This document shows positions 34,303 through 46,301 of a stretch of DNA of 64,000 nt, piece by piece (positions within the stretch are counted from its first letter, which is position 1; every line of letters begins with the position of its first letter). This DNA is from Cyclina sinensis (taxonomy: Eukaryota; Mollusca; Bivalvia; Venerida; Veneridae), in the NCBI GenBank assembly GCA_012932295.1, contig JAAONU010000019.1:29861913-29925912 (forward strand). Reading direction: 5' to 3'. The notes beneath the pieces are model-generated. The model had not been told where the DNA came from. It searched no databases and worked only from the letters and a program-made list of their open reading frames with translations. Both the position numbers and the translations under genes were made by a program.

Positions 34303-36162
34303 ACAGAGTGAGCTTTTCTGATCACCTTTTGTCCGTCGTCCGTCCGTCCGTCAGTCCGTCTGTCCGTCCACAATTAGTTTGTTAACACTCTAGTGGTCAC
34401 ATTTTTGCTTCAATTGTCATGAAACTTGGTCAGGATGTTTGTCTCATTAATATCTCAGACGAGTTCGAACATGGGTTATCAGGGTTGGAAAACTAGGTCA
34501 CAGAGCCCAAATATAGAAAAACCTTGTTAACACTCTAGAGGCTACTTTTTCAGTCCAAATATCTTGGAAATTTGTCAGAGAGGTTCTATCAATGATTTCT
34601 AGCTCAAGTTCGAATATGGGTCATCTGGGTTCAAAAACTAGGTCGCGGAGCCCAAAAATAGAAAAATCTTGTTAACACTCTAGAGGTTACATTTTCAGTC
34701 CAAATAATCTGGAAATTTGTCAGAAAGGTTGTTTTGACGATTTCTAGGTCAAGTTCAAATATGGGTCATCTGGGGTCAAAAACTAGGTCACAGAGCCAAA
34801 ATATTGAAAATCCTTGTTAACACTCTAAGATAAAATTTTTAGCCCAAATAATCAGGAAAATTGTCAGAAAGGTTGCATTTATGATTTCTAGCTCAAGTTC
34901 GAATATGGGTCATCTGGGTTCAGAAACTAGGTCGCGGAGTCCAAAAATAGAAAAATCTTGTTAACACTCTAGAGGTTACATTTTCAGTCCAAATAATCTA
35001 GAAATTTGTCAGAAAGGTTGCTTTGACAATTTCTACGTCAGGTTCGAATATGGGTCATCTGGGATCAAAAACTAGGTCACAGAGCCCAAACATTGAAAAT
35101 CCTTGTTAACACTCTAGAGGTAACATTTTTAGCCCAAATAATCTGGAAATTTGTCAGAAAGGTTGCTTCTATGATTTCTAGCTCAAGTTCGAATATGGGT
35201 CAATTGGGTTCAAAAACTAGGTCGCAGAGCCCAAAAATAGAAAAATCTTGTTAACACTCTTACTAGAGGTTACATTTTCAGCCCAAATAATCTGATATTT
35301 GTCAGAAAAATTGCCTTGAAGATTTCTAGATCAAGTTCAAGTATGGGTCATCTGGGGTCACAAACTAGGTCACAGAGTCCAAATATGTAGAAACCTTTTT
35401 AACATTCTAAAGGTAGCATTTTCAGTCCAAATAACCTGGAAATTTGTCAGAAAGATTCTATGGATGATTTCTAGCTTAGTTTTGAATATAGGTTCTCTGG
35501 GGTCAAAAACTAGGTCACAGAGCCCGAAAGTAGAAAAACCTTGTAAAAGCTCTAGAGGTTACATTTTTAGTCCAAATGTCCTTGAAATTTGTCAGAAAGG
35601 TTGTTTCAATGATTTCTAGCTCAAATTTGGATATGGGTCATTTCGGATCAAAAACTAGGTCACATGGTACAAATATGTAAAAACTTTTTAACACTCCAGA
35701 GGTTACATTTTCAATCCAAATATCCTGGAAATTTGTCAGACAGGTGTTTTGGATGATTTCTAGCTCAAATTGGAGTATGGGTCATCTTGGGTCAAAAACT
35801 AGGTCACAGAGCCCAAATATGGAAAAACTTTGTAAACACTCAAGAGGCTACATTTTAAGTCCAAATGTCCTGGAAATTTGTCAGATAGGTTGTTTTGATG
35901 ATTTGTAGCTCAAGTTTGGATATGGGTTATCTGGGGTCAAAAACTAGGTCACAGAGCCTAAATACCGAGAAACCTTGTTAACACTCTTGATGCTACTTTT
36001 TCAGTCCAAATATCCTGGAAATTTGTCAAAGAGATTGTTTCAATAATTTCTAGGTCAAGTTCGAATATGGGTCATCTGGGGTCAATTAACCAGGTCCATA
36101 GCAACTTTGTTAAAAGCAGTCATACTCAGGTGAGCGATACAGGGCCATCATGGCCCTCTTGT
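34303..36162 (+). repeat. family A-ended element with a different tandem core
   Basis: The head (CAGAGTGAGCTTTTCTGATCA, then GTCCGTCCGTCCGTC) and the tail (CTCAGGTGAGCGAT, GGGCCATCATGGCCC, CTTG) are family A type. The core is a distinct set of about eleven 140-155 bp units with TTGTTAACACTCTAGAGG, GGAAATTTGTCAGAAAGG and AAAACTAGGTCACAGAGCCC. The same termini are thus joined to two unrelated cores in this window. Confidence 0.8.
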
Positions 36163-36435
36163 ATAGACCAATATCAGTGATATTTGGTATGTAGATTCCC
36201 TACATGGACCACTAGCCATAGGTAAGGTATGAGGGCGCTGTGTCAAGATCCAGGTCACCACAACTAAAAATGAATTTTTCTACTTACTCTCATAGAGCCT
36301 TTATTTATTGACTGATATTTTAGATATTTAGTTTTAGGCACCTATATATTTTCAAACAGAAAATCTAATACTGCTTTTGAAGTTGGCTTAGTACCCAGGG
36401 GAGCAATCCAGGACTAGCATGGCCCTCTTTCTTTA
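36163..36435 (+). repeat. family A 3' tail fragment
   Basis: It matches the 1660-1940 and 21895-22177 tails: TATAGACCAATATC, then CATAGAGCCTTTATTTATTG, then a worn hairpin and CCCTC. It is probably the remainder of an element interrupted by, or recombined with, the one before it. Confidence 0.65.
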
Positions 36436-36528
36436 AACAGCTGTGGTATGAATATAGCTATGTCTTTCAAATTAAGTTGGAGAATCACCTTCTTTTACTG
36501 AGGGTAACAGCGAAAACAAAACAAGTTA

Positions 36529-37287
36529 TCTTTTTTATGCCCCCACAAAGTGGGGAGCATATAGCGTTGCACTTGTCCCTCCGTACGTCTGTCCGTCCGT
36601 CCATACGTCCCGAAATCTTGTGAACGCAACTCCTCTTAAACCGGATGGCAGATTTTGCTTAAACTTCCAGGGATGAACAACCTTAATGTGTAGATGGTAG
36701 TAAAGGAAGGAATTTTCGCTGCGACCAAATTTAACAGAATTATGGCCCTTTGTTGATTTTTTCACTATATACCATATAGAAATTTTGTGAATGCAACTCC
36801 TCTTAAACCAGATGGCAGATTTGCTTAAACTTCCAGGGATGAACAACCTTAATGTGTAGATGGAAGTAAAGGAAGGAATTTTTGCTGCGACCAAATTTAA
36901 CAGAATTATGGCCCTTTGTTGATTTTTTTACTATATACCATATTGAAATTTTGTGAACGCAACTCCTCTTAAACCGGATGGCAGATTTTGCTTAAACTTC
37001 CAGGGATGAACAGCTTTAATGTGTAGATGGTAGTAAAGGAAGGAATTTTTGCTGTGACCATATTTAACAGAATTATGGCCCTTTGTTGATTTTTTCACTA
37101 TATACCATATAAATAATTGAACATATAAATTTTACATTTGTAATTTAATTTAACATGCACATAAGGTTACCTGTAGATCATTTTAGGTATATGTACAGAA
37201 AAAATCTTACATACAGGATATACATGCTCTTGTTTATGAGCACTTATGCATAGTGGGGGCATCCGTGTCCTATGGACACAGTTCTAG
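36529..37287 (+). mobile_element. Helitron-like family F element, complete
   Basis: It begins TC after A and ends CTAG before T. Subterminal ATGCCCCCAC and GTGGGGGCAT are exact inverses. The 3' hairpin GTGTCC/GGACAC has a 6-bp stem and a 3-nt loop. A GTCCGTCCGTCC tract is at 36591. The core has three units of about 167 bp containing AACTCCTCTTAAACCGGATG and GAATTATGGCCCTTTG. Only 759 bp long, it is the neatest small example of the shared layout in the window. Confidence 0.85.
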
Positions 37288-37489
37288 TTGCTGATTGCTT
37301 TAACATAAGAAATATTTCAGTTTATCTTTCTGATAAAGATGTTTTTATACAGTTAGTTCAAACTGTATGTGGAAACGGAATTACCTTTAGCTACTAATAA
37401 TAAAGGGAATCATTATGAAATATTGTGTTTGTCATTTTTTAGCATGTACCGCAAACAGTAAGAATCACATTAGTATTAAAGTTAAATAC

Positions 37490-38052
37490 AACAAGAACTG
37501 TCAATGTAAGATGACTTTGCCCCCGAAGTGGTGGTTTGACATTTGAGCTGAGCACCAAGGGTCAAGGTCTAATAAATATAGGTCAGTGGGAAGGTCTTGT
37601 CCAAAGAGGTGTTGTGTCCAAGTATGAAGTATATCCACATCCTTATGTGGAAGTTGTGGCCAAATGTTAAAGTTTTGGACAATTTAATCTTCAAGGTAAA
37701 GGTCATCCAGGGGTCCAGGTCAAACAAAAATAGGTCAAGGGGAAAGTCTTGTCCAAAGGGGTGCTGTGTCCTAATATGGAGTATATCCACTTACTAATCT
37801 GGAAGTTATGGCCAAAGTTAAAGTTTTTGGACAATTAGATTTTCAGGTTGAAGGTCATTCAGGGGTAAAGTCATAAAAATATAGATCAGTGGGAAGGCCT
37901 TGTCCAAATGGGTGTTGTATCCTAGTATGAAGTAAATCCGCTTACTAATAAGGAAGTTATGGACAATGTTAAAGTTTTCGGACGGACTTACTAACTGACT
38001 GACGGACGGACAATTCAAATACTATATGCTTACCTTGAGGGGCATAATGTCA
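37490..38052 (+). repeat. short tandem-core repeat (family H)
   Basis: Three units of about 150 bp carry GGTCAGTGGGAAGGTCTTGT, AAGTTATGGCCAAAGTTAAAG and TCAAGGTAAAGGTCATCCAG. The head near 37518 has TTGCCCCCGAAG. The end has GACGGACGGACAATTC and GAGGGGCATAATG, so the GTCC tract is here at the 3' side and reversed. Ends are not well defined. Confidence 0.65.
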
Positions 38053-39872
38053 CAAACGAAACTTTGTATTACTATTTTAGAAAACAAAAAGTTATTTTAT
38101 TTCGGTATGGAAGTTACACATTTCATTACACAAAATACGAGAGAACGTTGAACTTATTTGTACAATACAAAAACTTTTAATTTGAAACTTCGGGTGAAGT
38201 AAAAATTTAAAAACAACAATAACAACATAAAATGAGGTTGAATCAGAAAGTGAAGGATAAAGTCATAATGACTTACTTTCTCATATCCATCATAACATTT
38301 TAATAATATAAGACCAAGCACCACAACACAGAAGGTTTTGCATTTACTTTATGTTTACTTTAGTTAAAGCTTTTGTCAAGACTATTAATCTTTTAAACAG
38401 TTGGTTATATGCGCGGTTTGCATAAGGCTTTATAGTTGAAAGTGGTAGAAACTTGTATAACTTTTTAACCGAACCTACCTGCATATTCTTATTATTTTAG
38501 TCGGCTCTCTGGAGAGCGCTGAAATAATTGTCATTGTCAAAGTTATAGCAAAAGTTGTACCCACAAACATTACCATGTGCTTCTTTGTTGTATACTTGTT
38601 TTTGGTGAAATTTTCGATCAAAAACTCGAAGGCCATTTTAGCCAGACTGTTTAACTCTTTGTTTTTGCAGTGTCAATTGTTCATCTTCCACACTTTGTTT
38701 TCATTTGATAAGCAGAGTACCTCTTGACCTGAAACCTTCAAACTTCAATGATATTTTATTATATTTTCTCCACTGAGGCCACTACGACAAAGGTCAAGGT
38801 CACTTACACTTTAATTTGAAATCTCTTTCAGTCAATAATGTGCATACTTTTTGAGTGACCTTGACTTGTACAAATATTCTTTCGTGCTCAAAAACTGGAG
38901 CACGTTTTTTTGTTTGTTTTTTTTTGCCTATAGGCTTCAAAACAGATAGGATGATCGCCAGTATTACAAGATTTGCCCTTCCTGACATTTTATTGCTGTT
39001 TTTTTCTGCAACGAGAAATAACTCTGTGCACTGTTTTCTATTCTAAAGCTTTTCTATATAGGTTTTGATATATCTCCTCTTCTGCAACAATAGTACTCCT
39101 TGTTATATCTTATACCTTTTTCCGACACACTCATTCCTATTTTCCAGTTTACAATTATCTTCCTACCTCTAGCCGACCTCTGTCATCTCTTCTGTGCCCC
39201 TGTTTAAATGATGCGCTGGGAGAGACATGTTTTTTAATTACAAAAACATTTTGTTTATAAACTTGGTCACGTGGGGTCAAGGAGTAATTTACTTGCTCAG
39301 ATATTTTTGAAACTTGTGAAGAAAAATCACATCTAGGTCATCTGACTATAAAATGTTATTTCAGTGTAGCAGATAACACATGTAATTGACCTTAATATTT
39401 TCTTTAAGGTCAGTAACACACAGGATAGTGATAGGATCATTGTAGCTAACTTTTCCTGGCCTTATAAACCATTAATCTTCAGTGCAACAAACATAATCAC
39501 ATATAAAAACAAGTAAGCCATTTATATAAGAACCTCGTGTTATCATTTGATTTAACTATGGAATGCAGGAAAACCTCAAAAATCACTTGTTAAACTTCCA
39601 GAGTCCAGTGCTGGTCTGTCTTTTTTAACAAGCAGAATGAAAGAACATATGTCAGAGAGATTAATTCAAAGTCAGTCTGTTTGATAAAACCTTGAAGGAA
39701 CACGATTTTCTCACACACAACGCTTTTTTATAACTATAGAATAACATTCAAATTGCATTGATTTCTTTTCAAAACACAGATTTCTTAGATAATATTTTTC
39801 TTTAAAAATATTTTTTTTATATTTTAGATAGTTATACGGACGATTGTTGATCTGTTCTCTAATCATTTACAG
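38053..39872. other. non-coding stretch with a worn repeat
   Basis: No exon is recognised apart from the acceptor of the next feature. A degenerate repeat near 38660-38900 (CTTCAAACTT, AAAGGTCAAGGTCACTTACA, TGACCTTGACTTG) resembles the second core type of the element at 1941-3566. Confidence 0.45.
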
Positions 39873-40065
39873 ATGCGAGTTAAGCAAAGCTCACTGCACC
39901 GATGCACCTATTGATCTCTTGCATATTGGTGATTGTACTGATATTGACGTTGCTACGGCGACACCGGTTGCCGGAAATAAAGTCATCGTAGACTTTTTCT
40001 GCACGTCACTGAGTAAAAATCACTGTCCAAAGGATATTGAGAATGTCTGTGGAACGGATTGAAGA
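39873..40065 (+). CDS. Kazal-type domain exon, possibly broken
   Basis: The acceptor CATTTACAG ends at 39872. The frame gives CELSKAHCTDAPIDLLHIGDC, the second half of a Kazal domain (C.L..A.C ... I ... G.C), then a linker (TDIDVATATPVAG) and the start of a second one (FFCTSLSKNHCPKDIENVCGTD). Kazal domains inhibit serine proteases or occur in secreted matrix proteins. The second domain normally continues VCGTDG.TY, but here TGA follows CGTD and no good donor is present. The exon is therefore either truncated or ends in a lesion. Flanking exons were not found. The large palindrome begins 260 bp downstream. Confidence 0.65.
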
Positions 40066-40322
40066 ACATACAGCAATTAGTGCATATCAACATTTTCATT
40101 TTTATACAACACCAACATTACAGCCGTATTCTAACGGAACAAACGACGGGCATATAGACACCAAGAAAGCGTTAATGTGGCTATAATTAAGCCCTCTGCA
40201 CTTAACTACTTTGTAGAACAACAACTCTATATACAGAGACAAATGTGGATGTTTTAAATTCATCTTTTAGAATTTTTGACTGACAAAATGACATCAGGTA
40301 ACGATGTGTTCAATATCATTTA

Positions 40323-41680
40323 CATATATGTGATTCTGCAGTTAATATAATCACAAGAAACTGATATTCAAAAAAAATACTTCATGAAAAAAAATCATAC
40401 ATTCTACATATAAAAAACCACAGGAGCCTGAAATTCTATCAATGATTAACTTAAAAAGGAAAAAAAAATCGACTTCTTATATATATAAAACACAAGGAAG
40501 GCAACAAAAAATCCCCCACCCACCCATCCATAAACAAGAAATTTTGTGAGAAAGCAGAATGCTGGTTACCGAGCGCTCGGATTTTATAAAACATATTAAC
40601 ATACGCGATGGACACTACTTATTGTAATATATTGACGACCTTTCTCGTTGATATACGGCATTTACGTCGACTTTCTATCCATCGTCGGCTCCATTGTATG
40701 TTGTTGTTGTAGCGGTATACGGAGTAAATAATTTTTATTTTCACTTTTAGATTTATGAAAGTAAGTATGAGTTTATATTTCATATTTAATAATAAAATTC
40801 TAATAAACCATATAAAACATATACCGACTTTTATCACATTTTAATAAGAATGTATGTTAACATTTTTGAATTGGGGAAAACCCCAGGGGAAGTCACTCTG
40901 TCAATATACTGTAACTTGTAAACAGCAGGATTTTCAAAATTGAAAAATTGACAGTTTGATTATTATCATATGTCATTTTCATGTAAACACAGCGCATTTA
41001 TGTTCTACATAGACCGGTGACGTGTAGGGTGTTAACGCAGTTTAACAGCACCGATATTCACTCCGTATACCGCTACAACAACAACAGACAATGGAACCGA
41101 CGATGGATAGAAAGTCGACGTAAATGCCATATATCAAAGAAAAAATTATCAATATATTACAGTAAGCAGTGTTCATTGCGTATTTTAATATGTTATATAA
41201 AATCCGAGCGCTCGGACACCAGCATTCTGCTTTCTCACGAAATTTCTTGTTTATGGACGGGTGGGTGGGGGATTTTTTGTTGCCTTCCTTGTGTTTTTTA
41301 TATATATAGATGATACATAGTGTTTTTTTTTTTTTTTTTTTTTTTTTGCTTTTCTTTTTAAGTTAATTATTGATAGAATTTCAGACTCCTGTGTTCAAAC
41401 TGACTGACAACGGAAATTTCAGGTCCAGACACTCAACATGGGTAAAAAGCAAACATTATCTATATTCAGCAGTTTCCAAAATACGTTCTTACTGTCGATT
41501 TTTCAATTGTTTCGCGTCGGTTTCCAAATGACTTGTATAAAAGAAGTGGGTGGGGTACAGAGCGCATTGCATTCCTGGTGTTTTTTATATATAGAAGGTA
41601 TGAATTTTTTTCATGAAGTATTTTTTTTGAATATCAGTTTCCTGTGATTATATTAACTGCAGAATCACATATATGTGATT
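40323..41680. repeat. large interrupted palindrome
   Basis: The left arm (about 40323-40726) is repeated in reverse complement at about 41060-41680. Matching landmarks include TCTGCAGTTAATATAATCAC, TGAAATTCTATCAAT, ATCCCCCACCCACCC, GAAATTT..TGAGAAAGCAGAATGCTGG, CGAGCGCTCGG, and TCCGTATACCGCTACAAC. The right arm is interrupted by a T run (41322-41347) and about 185 bp of unrelated sequence (41395-41580). The spacer is about 330 bp. It could be a foldback element, an inverted duplication, or an assembly artefact. Confidence 0.75.
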
Positions 41681-41742
41681 ATATATAATCATATAGTCGA
41701 AACTTTTTTCTTTTGAATATTAGTTTCCTGTGATATAATGCT

Positions 41743-41748
41743 CTTTAT
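41743..41748 (-). terminator. candidate polyA signal of beta-glucuronidase
   Basis: AATAAA on the minus strand, about 440 bp after the GUSB-like stop codon. No closer hexamer was noticed. Confidence 0.35.
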
Positions 41749-42184
41749 TAGAGCATGTCTATATATGCATACATTTTTGTCCACTTTAAAACATTTTGGA
41801 TCAATATTTACACGTTGTTCATTCGGTAAACCATTCTAAAAAAAGATAAATAAATACAAAATGGTAATATAACTACATATAATGTATATCAATATTCTCC
41901 AAAGTATTCTACCAATTCCTTGGATGCATTTTAATGTGTAACTCTTATCTTTTCAGTTGTGAATTTGAGAAAGCCAAGAGTATACACAGAGGTTTAGGGG
42001 TCGTCACGTTTGATAGCTGCACTGCCGTATGAACACATTTGCCATACTTGTTTATGCTTCGAAAAACACAGCCATTTGTTTGTATGTTATTGTACTCTTT
42101 CTAACCTACAATTGAGACAGGTAACGTCCTCTAGGTTTCTTAACAAATATTCCAGGAATAGATAAAAACACCGTCATTACAGAA

Positions 42185-42318
42185 CTAAGCGTTTTTCAGC
42201 GTACACATGTCTCCGTTTATCATCTTCATGTACCTTTCCCGTACTAAGTGTGCAGACATCTTCGGTTGACGTTGCCGTGTCAATAGCCCTTTCTTATTTC
42301 CAACAACTCGTGTAACAC
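42185..42318 (-). CDS. GUSB: GUSB-like terminal exon
   Basis: Acceptor TTGTAG before 42318. [20 protein letters not shown] then AHLVRERY, a short tail and TAG. NKKG is the motif that contacts the glucuronate carboxylate. The frame is too short to have been listed by a long-ORF screen. Confidence 0.92.
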
Positions 42319-42791
42319 CTACAACATAAATTGAAGTAATTGTAGGTAAATCAAAACTGGGAAAATATTGCTACGTAAACAAATATCTACATCTTGTTCA
42401 TTGAATAATTCCCAATTCAAAAGTGAATTTGAGAAAAAAGCTCAGTGTTCAAAATAGAAATGGCAACAAACCTTGACAGACGAAGAAATTTTGATGCGGC
42501 TGAATTAAAATAATCTACAGTTAGCGGCAAGATATCGGAGCAACTCCTAGAACTATTACAGTCTATAATATGAGTCGCTAAGTTTGAACGAATCTCAAAA
42601 GTTCCGCTGAAACTTTTCCGTAGCATACCCACTCAGCAGAATAAACAATGTATTGTAAATCAGAGATTTTAACCATTCGACCACAGACATGGGCACATTC
42701 GAGCCAGACATGTCATAAAACTTTATTTAGGCATTCATGCAAACGGCATTCTTAGAACGCTTCAGTATATCTACTAGGGTTATAACTTTAC

Positions 42792-42927
42792 CCTGGATAG
42801 TCATAAAGTCTGCAAAGTTCCAGGGCATTTCACCAACAAGGAATTCTGATCGTAGTTTGTCAAAGGTTTTGTGATATTCTTGCAGAAACTCAAGCTGGTA
42901 TTCCTCGGTAAATACAAAGCTTGGTAC
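42792..42927 (-). CDS. GUSB: GUSB-like exon: barrel end
   Basis: 136 bp. VPSFVFTEEYQLEFLQEYHK, then RSEFLVGEMPWNFADFMTIQ. The true donor is CAGG|GTAAAG. Reading through it gives a spurious tail and stop at 42727. The one leftover base joins the final exon to give G. Confidence 0.92.
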
Positions 42928-43304
42928 CTGAGAAAAAGTTATGTCAAGAAAATGGCGACAGATAATATACATACATAAATAAGTATGCAAATTTGTTAGA
43001 TCATCACTAACTCTCATGTCTAATGATATTCAATACGACTGTCAATATAATCGTGACAACAGCGAACCTTCTTACATCTTGAGTAAAAGCACACAAACAC
43101 GTCGATTCACACTGGAAACGGGATTCCGTAGAATATTGATCTTTAAGATAAAATAGTTTTTTTATGAATTTGTTCTCAAACTAGGTTTCATTTACAAAAC
43201 CATTTGTGGAGATGCTTGTAAAACCTTAAGCTAGTGGTGTTTAGTCAGTAGATTCACTGAAGAAGAAAGCACTGAATAAGTACAATAATTATTATCATAC
43301 CTAC

Positions 43305-43481
43305 CTGATGAAACCCGACTATAGTATCGGCGCCGAACTCCGAGACTATAACAGGCCTGTTAAATGTATGATGCCAATGTCTAAGGTCGTTCGCTAATTG
43401 TAACTATATTAGTTCTGTATGACCTATATCTGAATACCAGGCGTAATATCTGTTCACAAGAATTATATCCACATACTGCAC
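43305..43481 (-). pseudogene. GUSB: GUSB-like exon: nucleophile, with premature TAG
   Basis: 177 bp, phase 0. VDIILVNRYYAWYSDIG and HTELI are followed by TAG (43404-43406) where relatives have Q, then LQLANDLRHW, RPVIVSEFGADTIVGFHQ. One C-to-T change (CAG to TAG) explains it. The E in SEFGADT is the catalytic nucleophile, so truncation before it would abolish activity. Confidence 0.9.
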
Positions 43482-43908
43482 CTGTCAACCATACAATTCC
43501 GTTATACTTGTATACAAAATTCTTCGTTTTTATTTCGTATTTAGCGAAAGTTGAGTCAAAACGTCTACACATAAGAATATGTTCAAACAGGATATTGTAT
43601 CTTGCGTTGTTCGTAGAATAGATGTTTGGAAAAATCTACGTTTTTACCCTTTCGAATACAAATATATATGGAAAACTGATAGCATCAAAAGCAACATCAA
43701 CATTGCTAAAACTAGATACCCCCGTCGCCCATTCTTTCCATAGTATCACTAAGCATAAAACCTCTAAAAACGAAAACAAAAATAACTTTTTACTTATATA
43801 TCTACGTAGATATATTAGTATAAGTTTCTAAGGGTTGTATGCTTAGTGATCAATAATGTCTTCTATGGTTCTTTCATGAAGTGAAATATATAAAACTAAC
43901 CAACTTAC

Positions 43909-43993
43909 TGCCGAATCAGTGTTGTAGTCCTGGTTACAAACAAACGTCACAGGTCTTGTAAAATCGAGAGATCGAACATGATTTATAACCGCC
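43909..43993 (-). CDS. GUSB: GUSB-like exon: barrel segment
   Basis: 85 bp. AVINHVRSLDFTRPVTFVCN then QDYNTDSA, matching the family's VI.H..SLD..RPVTFV.N. Donor GCA|GTAAGT. Confidence 0.9.
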
Positions 43994-44784
43994 CTTTATA
44001 ACAAACATAATTATACACTTCCAGTGGGTAAAATTCACAGTATATGTTTGATATATAGATAATAAGCCTTAACAAAATTCTAAGAAACATTATGGTCATA
44101 TAACTATTTTAAATGGCTCACTCATTTAGCTGTTATATTCTTTAGAACATTCACTATTTCCACTCAGGGGACGAACCCATTTTAGGGGCTTATATTACAT
44201 GCTTTTTTACCTTCTACGGTAAGGTTGAACAACTGAAACAATATCGACTCTATAAACGTGGTTCAACTTTTTAAGGTTGATGAATAAGACTTTTTCCACA
44301 AAATCGTTTAACTCTTTAAACTAACAACAAGTTGCATACAATGAAAGAGTCTGCATAACAGAAAAGAACTAGATGGCGTAACCGGATTGTTGTTATGCAG
44401 GCAAAGACAATCCTTTCAATAGGGAGTTTTAGATACAATCGGTTTATATAAGTCAAAGGTGATGTCACAGGCATCATGATACATGTAACCGTAATGTGAA
44501 AATTTAAAAAAAATATATATATTGTGTCCGTGCCATTTTCCACAGATGAACGGAAAACATCGAAACTGCAGAAAAAATGTTCTTTGAATTGTATTTTTTA
44601 AATAAAAGTAAATATGTACGGTATAACATACAAAAACTAACGAAAACCCAACCTGAAAAAGTTGTGAGGCAAGCGGGAGGATGTCGTGAAGAAATCTTTA
44701 TTCATTGCTGTGACAGAGGTGATAGTGTAGACAATACACAGAGACGAAATGGAAGTACAAAGAAATAACATGAGCTTAGCTTAC

Positions 44785-44934
44785 TTGAAGTAAGGTCCAG
44801 CGGGTGCTTTGTTAGTGGCCGGTTCGTTGGCATCTGACCAAATGATGGCAGACGGTCGATTCTTGTCCCTCTGATACATCTCGGTCATCACAGCTTTATG
44901 GTGTTCCAATGACTTGTTGCTAAAATTGTCATCG
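44785..44934 (-). CDS. GUSB: GUSB-like exon: acid/base glutamate
   Basis: 150 bp. SLEHHKAVMTEMYQRDKN is followed by SAIIWSDANEPA; the E in NEP is the GH2 proton donor. It ends GPYF with two bases of the next codon at donor AA|GTAAGC. Confidence 0.92.
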
Positions 44935-46125
44935 CTGGAAGAAAAACGAAACAACGATATGTTTTCCAAAAAATATAAAGACAAGACGAACACATCTCCT
45001 ACAGAGATCAGAAATAAACAGAAGGCAAAAGTAATGACTTATGAGACGAGACATTAAAATCTTTGACAAAAGAATTTTACTGATTTTCGTTTTATTTCCT
45101 ATAATTTACTAAAATGTGTTGTATATTAAGAGTATATAGAGTGCTATTGCTAGGTAAAAGGTTTGTATATGGGCAAATTTTAACTAATTTTTAGTTTTTG
45201 AACACATCTAAATTTCCAGTTGAACAACCATTTGCAAAAAGCCTGGTATACTGTTTGAAGAACAACTCATCATCATCAAGATGTTAGTTACCAGTGCATT
45301 CATGTTTGGTTATACCTATCTAATTTTTGAATTTTACTTCTTTTAGCTTTCCTTTTCTTGTCGTAAGATATTTCTTCCATGTTCTGGTTTACTTCATATT
45401 TAGAACTTATTCTCTGTTCTTTTTTCTTCTTCTTCTTTACTCTCTTTTTCTTCTTCTTTCTTTCTTTATCACTATCCTCGCAAGAAATCTTCTCATTGTT
45501 GTAACGACAACTTCTCAAACGTTTCGTTCTTCAGTTTATTTGTGAAATTAAAACGACTATTATCAGGCAACATGAACATGTATATATTCTCTCAATATAA
45601 ACTTGTCTGTGCAAAGCATTGTTCATTGGTGCTAAGAACGTGAATGCAACCCTTAATATAAATTTGGAATAAAAAAAATCCCAGTACTTAGTAAACAGAA
45701 ATAGCTTTCAATACCTGGTAACATACCACAGAGTAAGACCTGCTTTGTATGAAGCTGGGATTTTTTTATTCACGTATATGTTAAGGGATTCTGATGCATT
45801 CCTAGCACATGTGGATTTCCGTGGTATTATTTGTGGGGGGAAAAGGGAAAAAAATGCGTTTAAGGGTTGTCTTGCCGTCGTGATTTTCGAGGTTAAGGAT
45901 AAGAGCTTTAAAGCCTTTGTTCATTATCTTCATTACTGCTATTTATAATATTAATTCATAAAGCAGGAGCAAGTAGTTTTGTATAACGTAACAGATGCTT
46001 TTTAGATTATACCAGGTCAATGAAAGCAAGACGTGCAAGAATAAACAGAATCAATGCAAGACTATAAGGATTTGTTCTGTTTTGAAGGAAAATGGTGGCT
46101 TATAAACAAGGCATATAGTACCCAC

Positions 46126-46301
46126 TTTGAGATGCCTACTCCTGGGCTTTCGTCGATGACAACAATACCCTGTTTATCCGCTTGATCCATAATTTCCTCG
46201 GCGTATGGATAATGGGAGGTTCGGAAGCAATTTACACCAAGCCACTTCAACATATTGAAGTCTCGTGCAATTAGAGCAAAGTCTAAACCCTTTCCTCTGA
46301 T
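46126..46301 (-). CDS. GUSB: GUSB-like exon: start of catalytic barrel
   Basis: 176 bp. Motifs: IRGKGLDFALIARDFNMLKW, FRTSHYPYAEEIMD, IVVIDESPGVGIS. The donor AA|GTGGGT leaves two bases, matched by the one-base start of the next exon. Confidence 0.9.

Noticed and set aside
36535..36894. 119-codon minus-strand frame
   Set aside because: It lies within the family F element and repeats with its 167-bp unit.
42727..42791. C-terminal extension of the beta-glucuronidase frame
   Set aside because: It is intron read-through past the donor CAGG|GTAAAG; the true last exon is at 42185-42318 and joins in phase.
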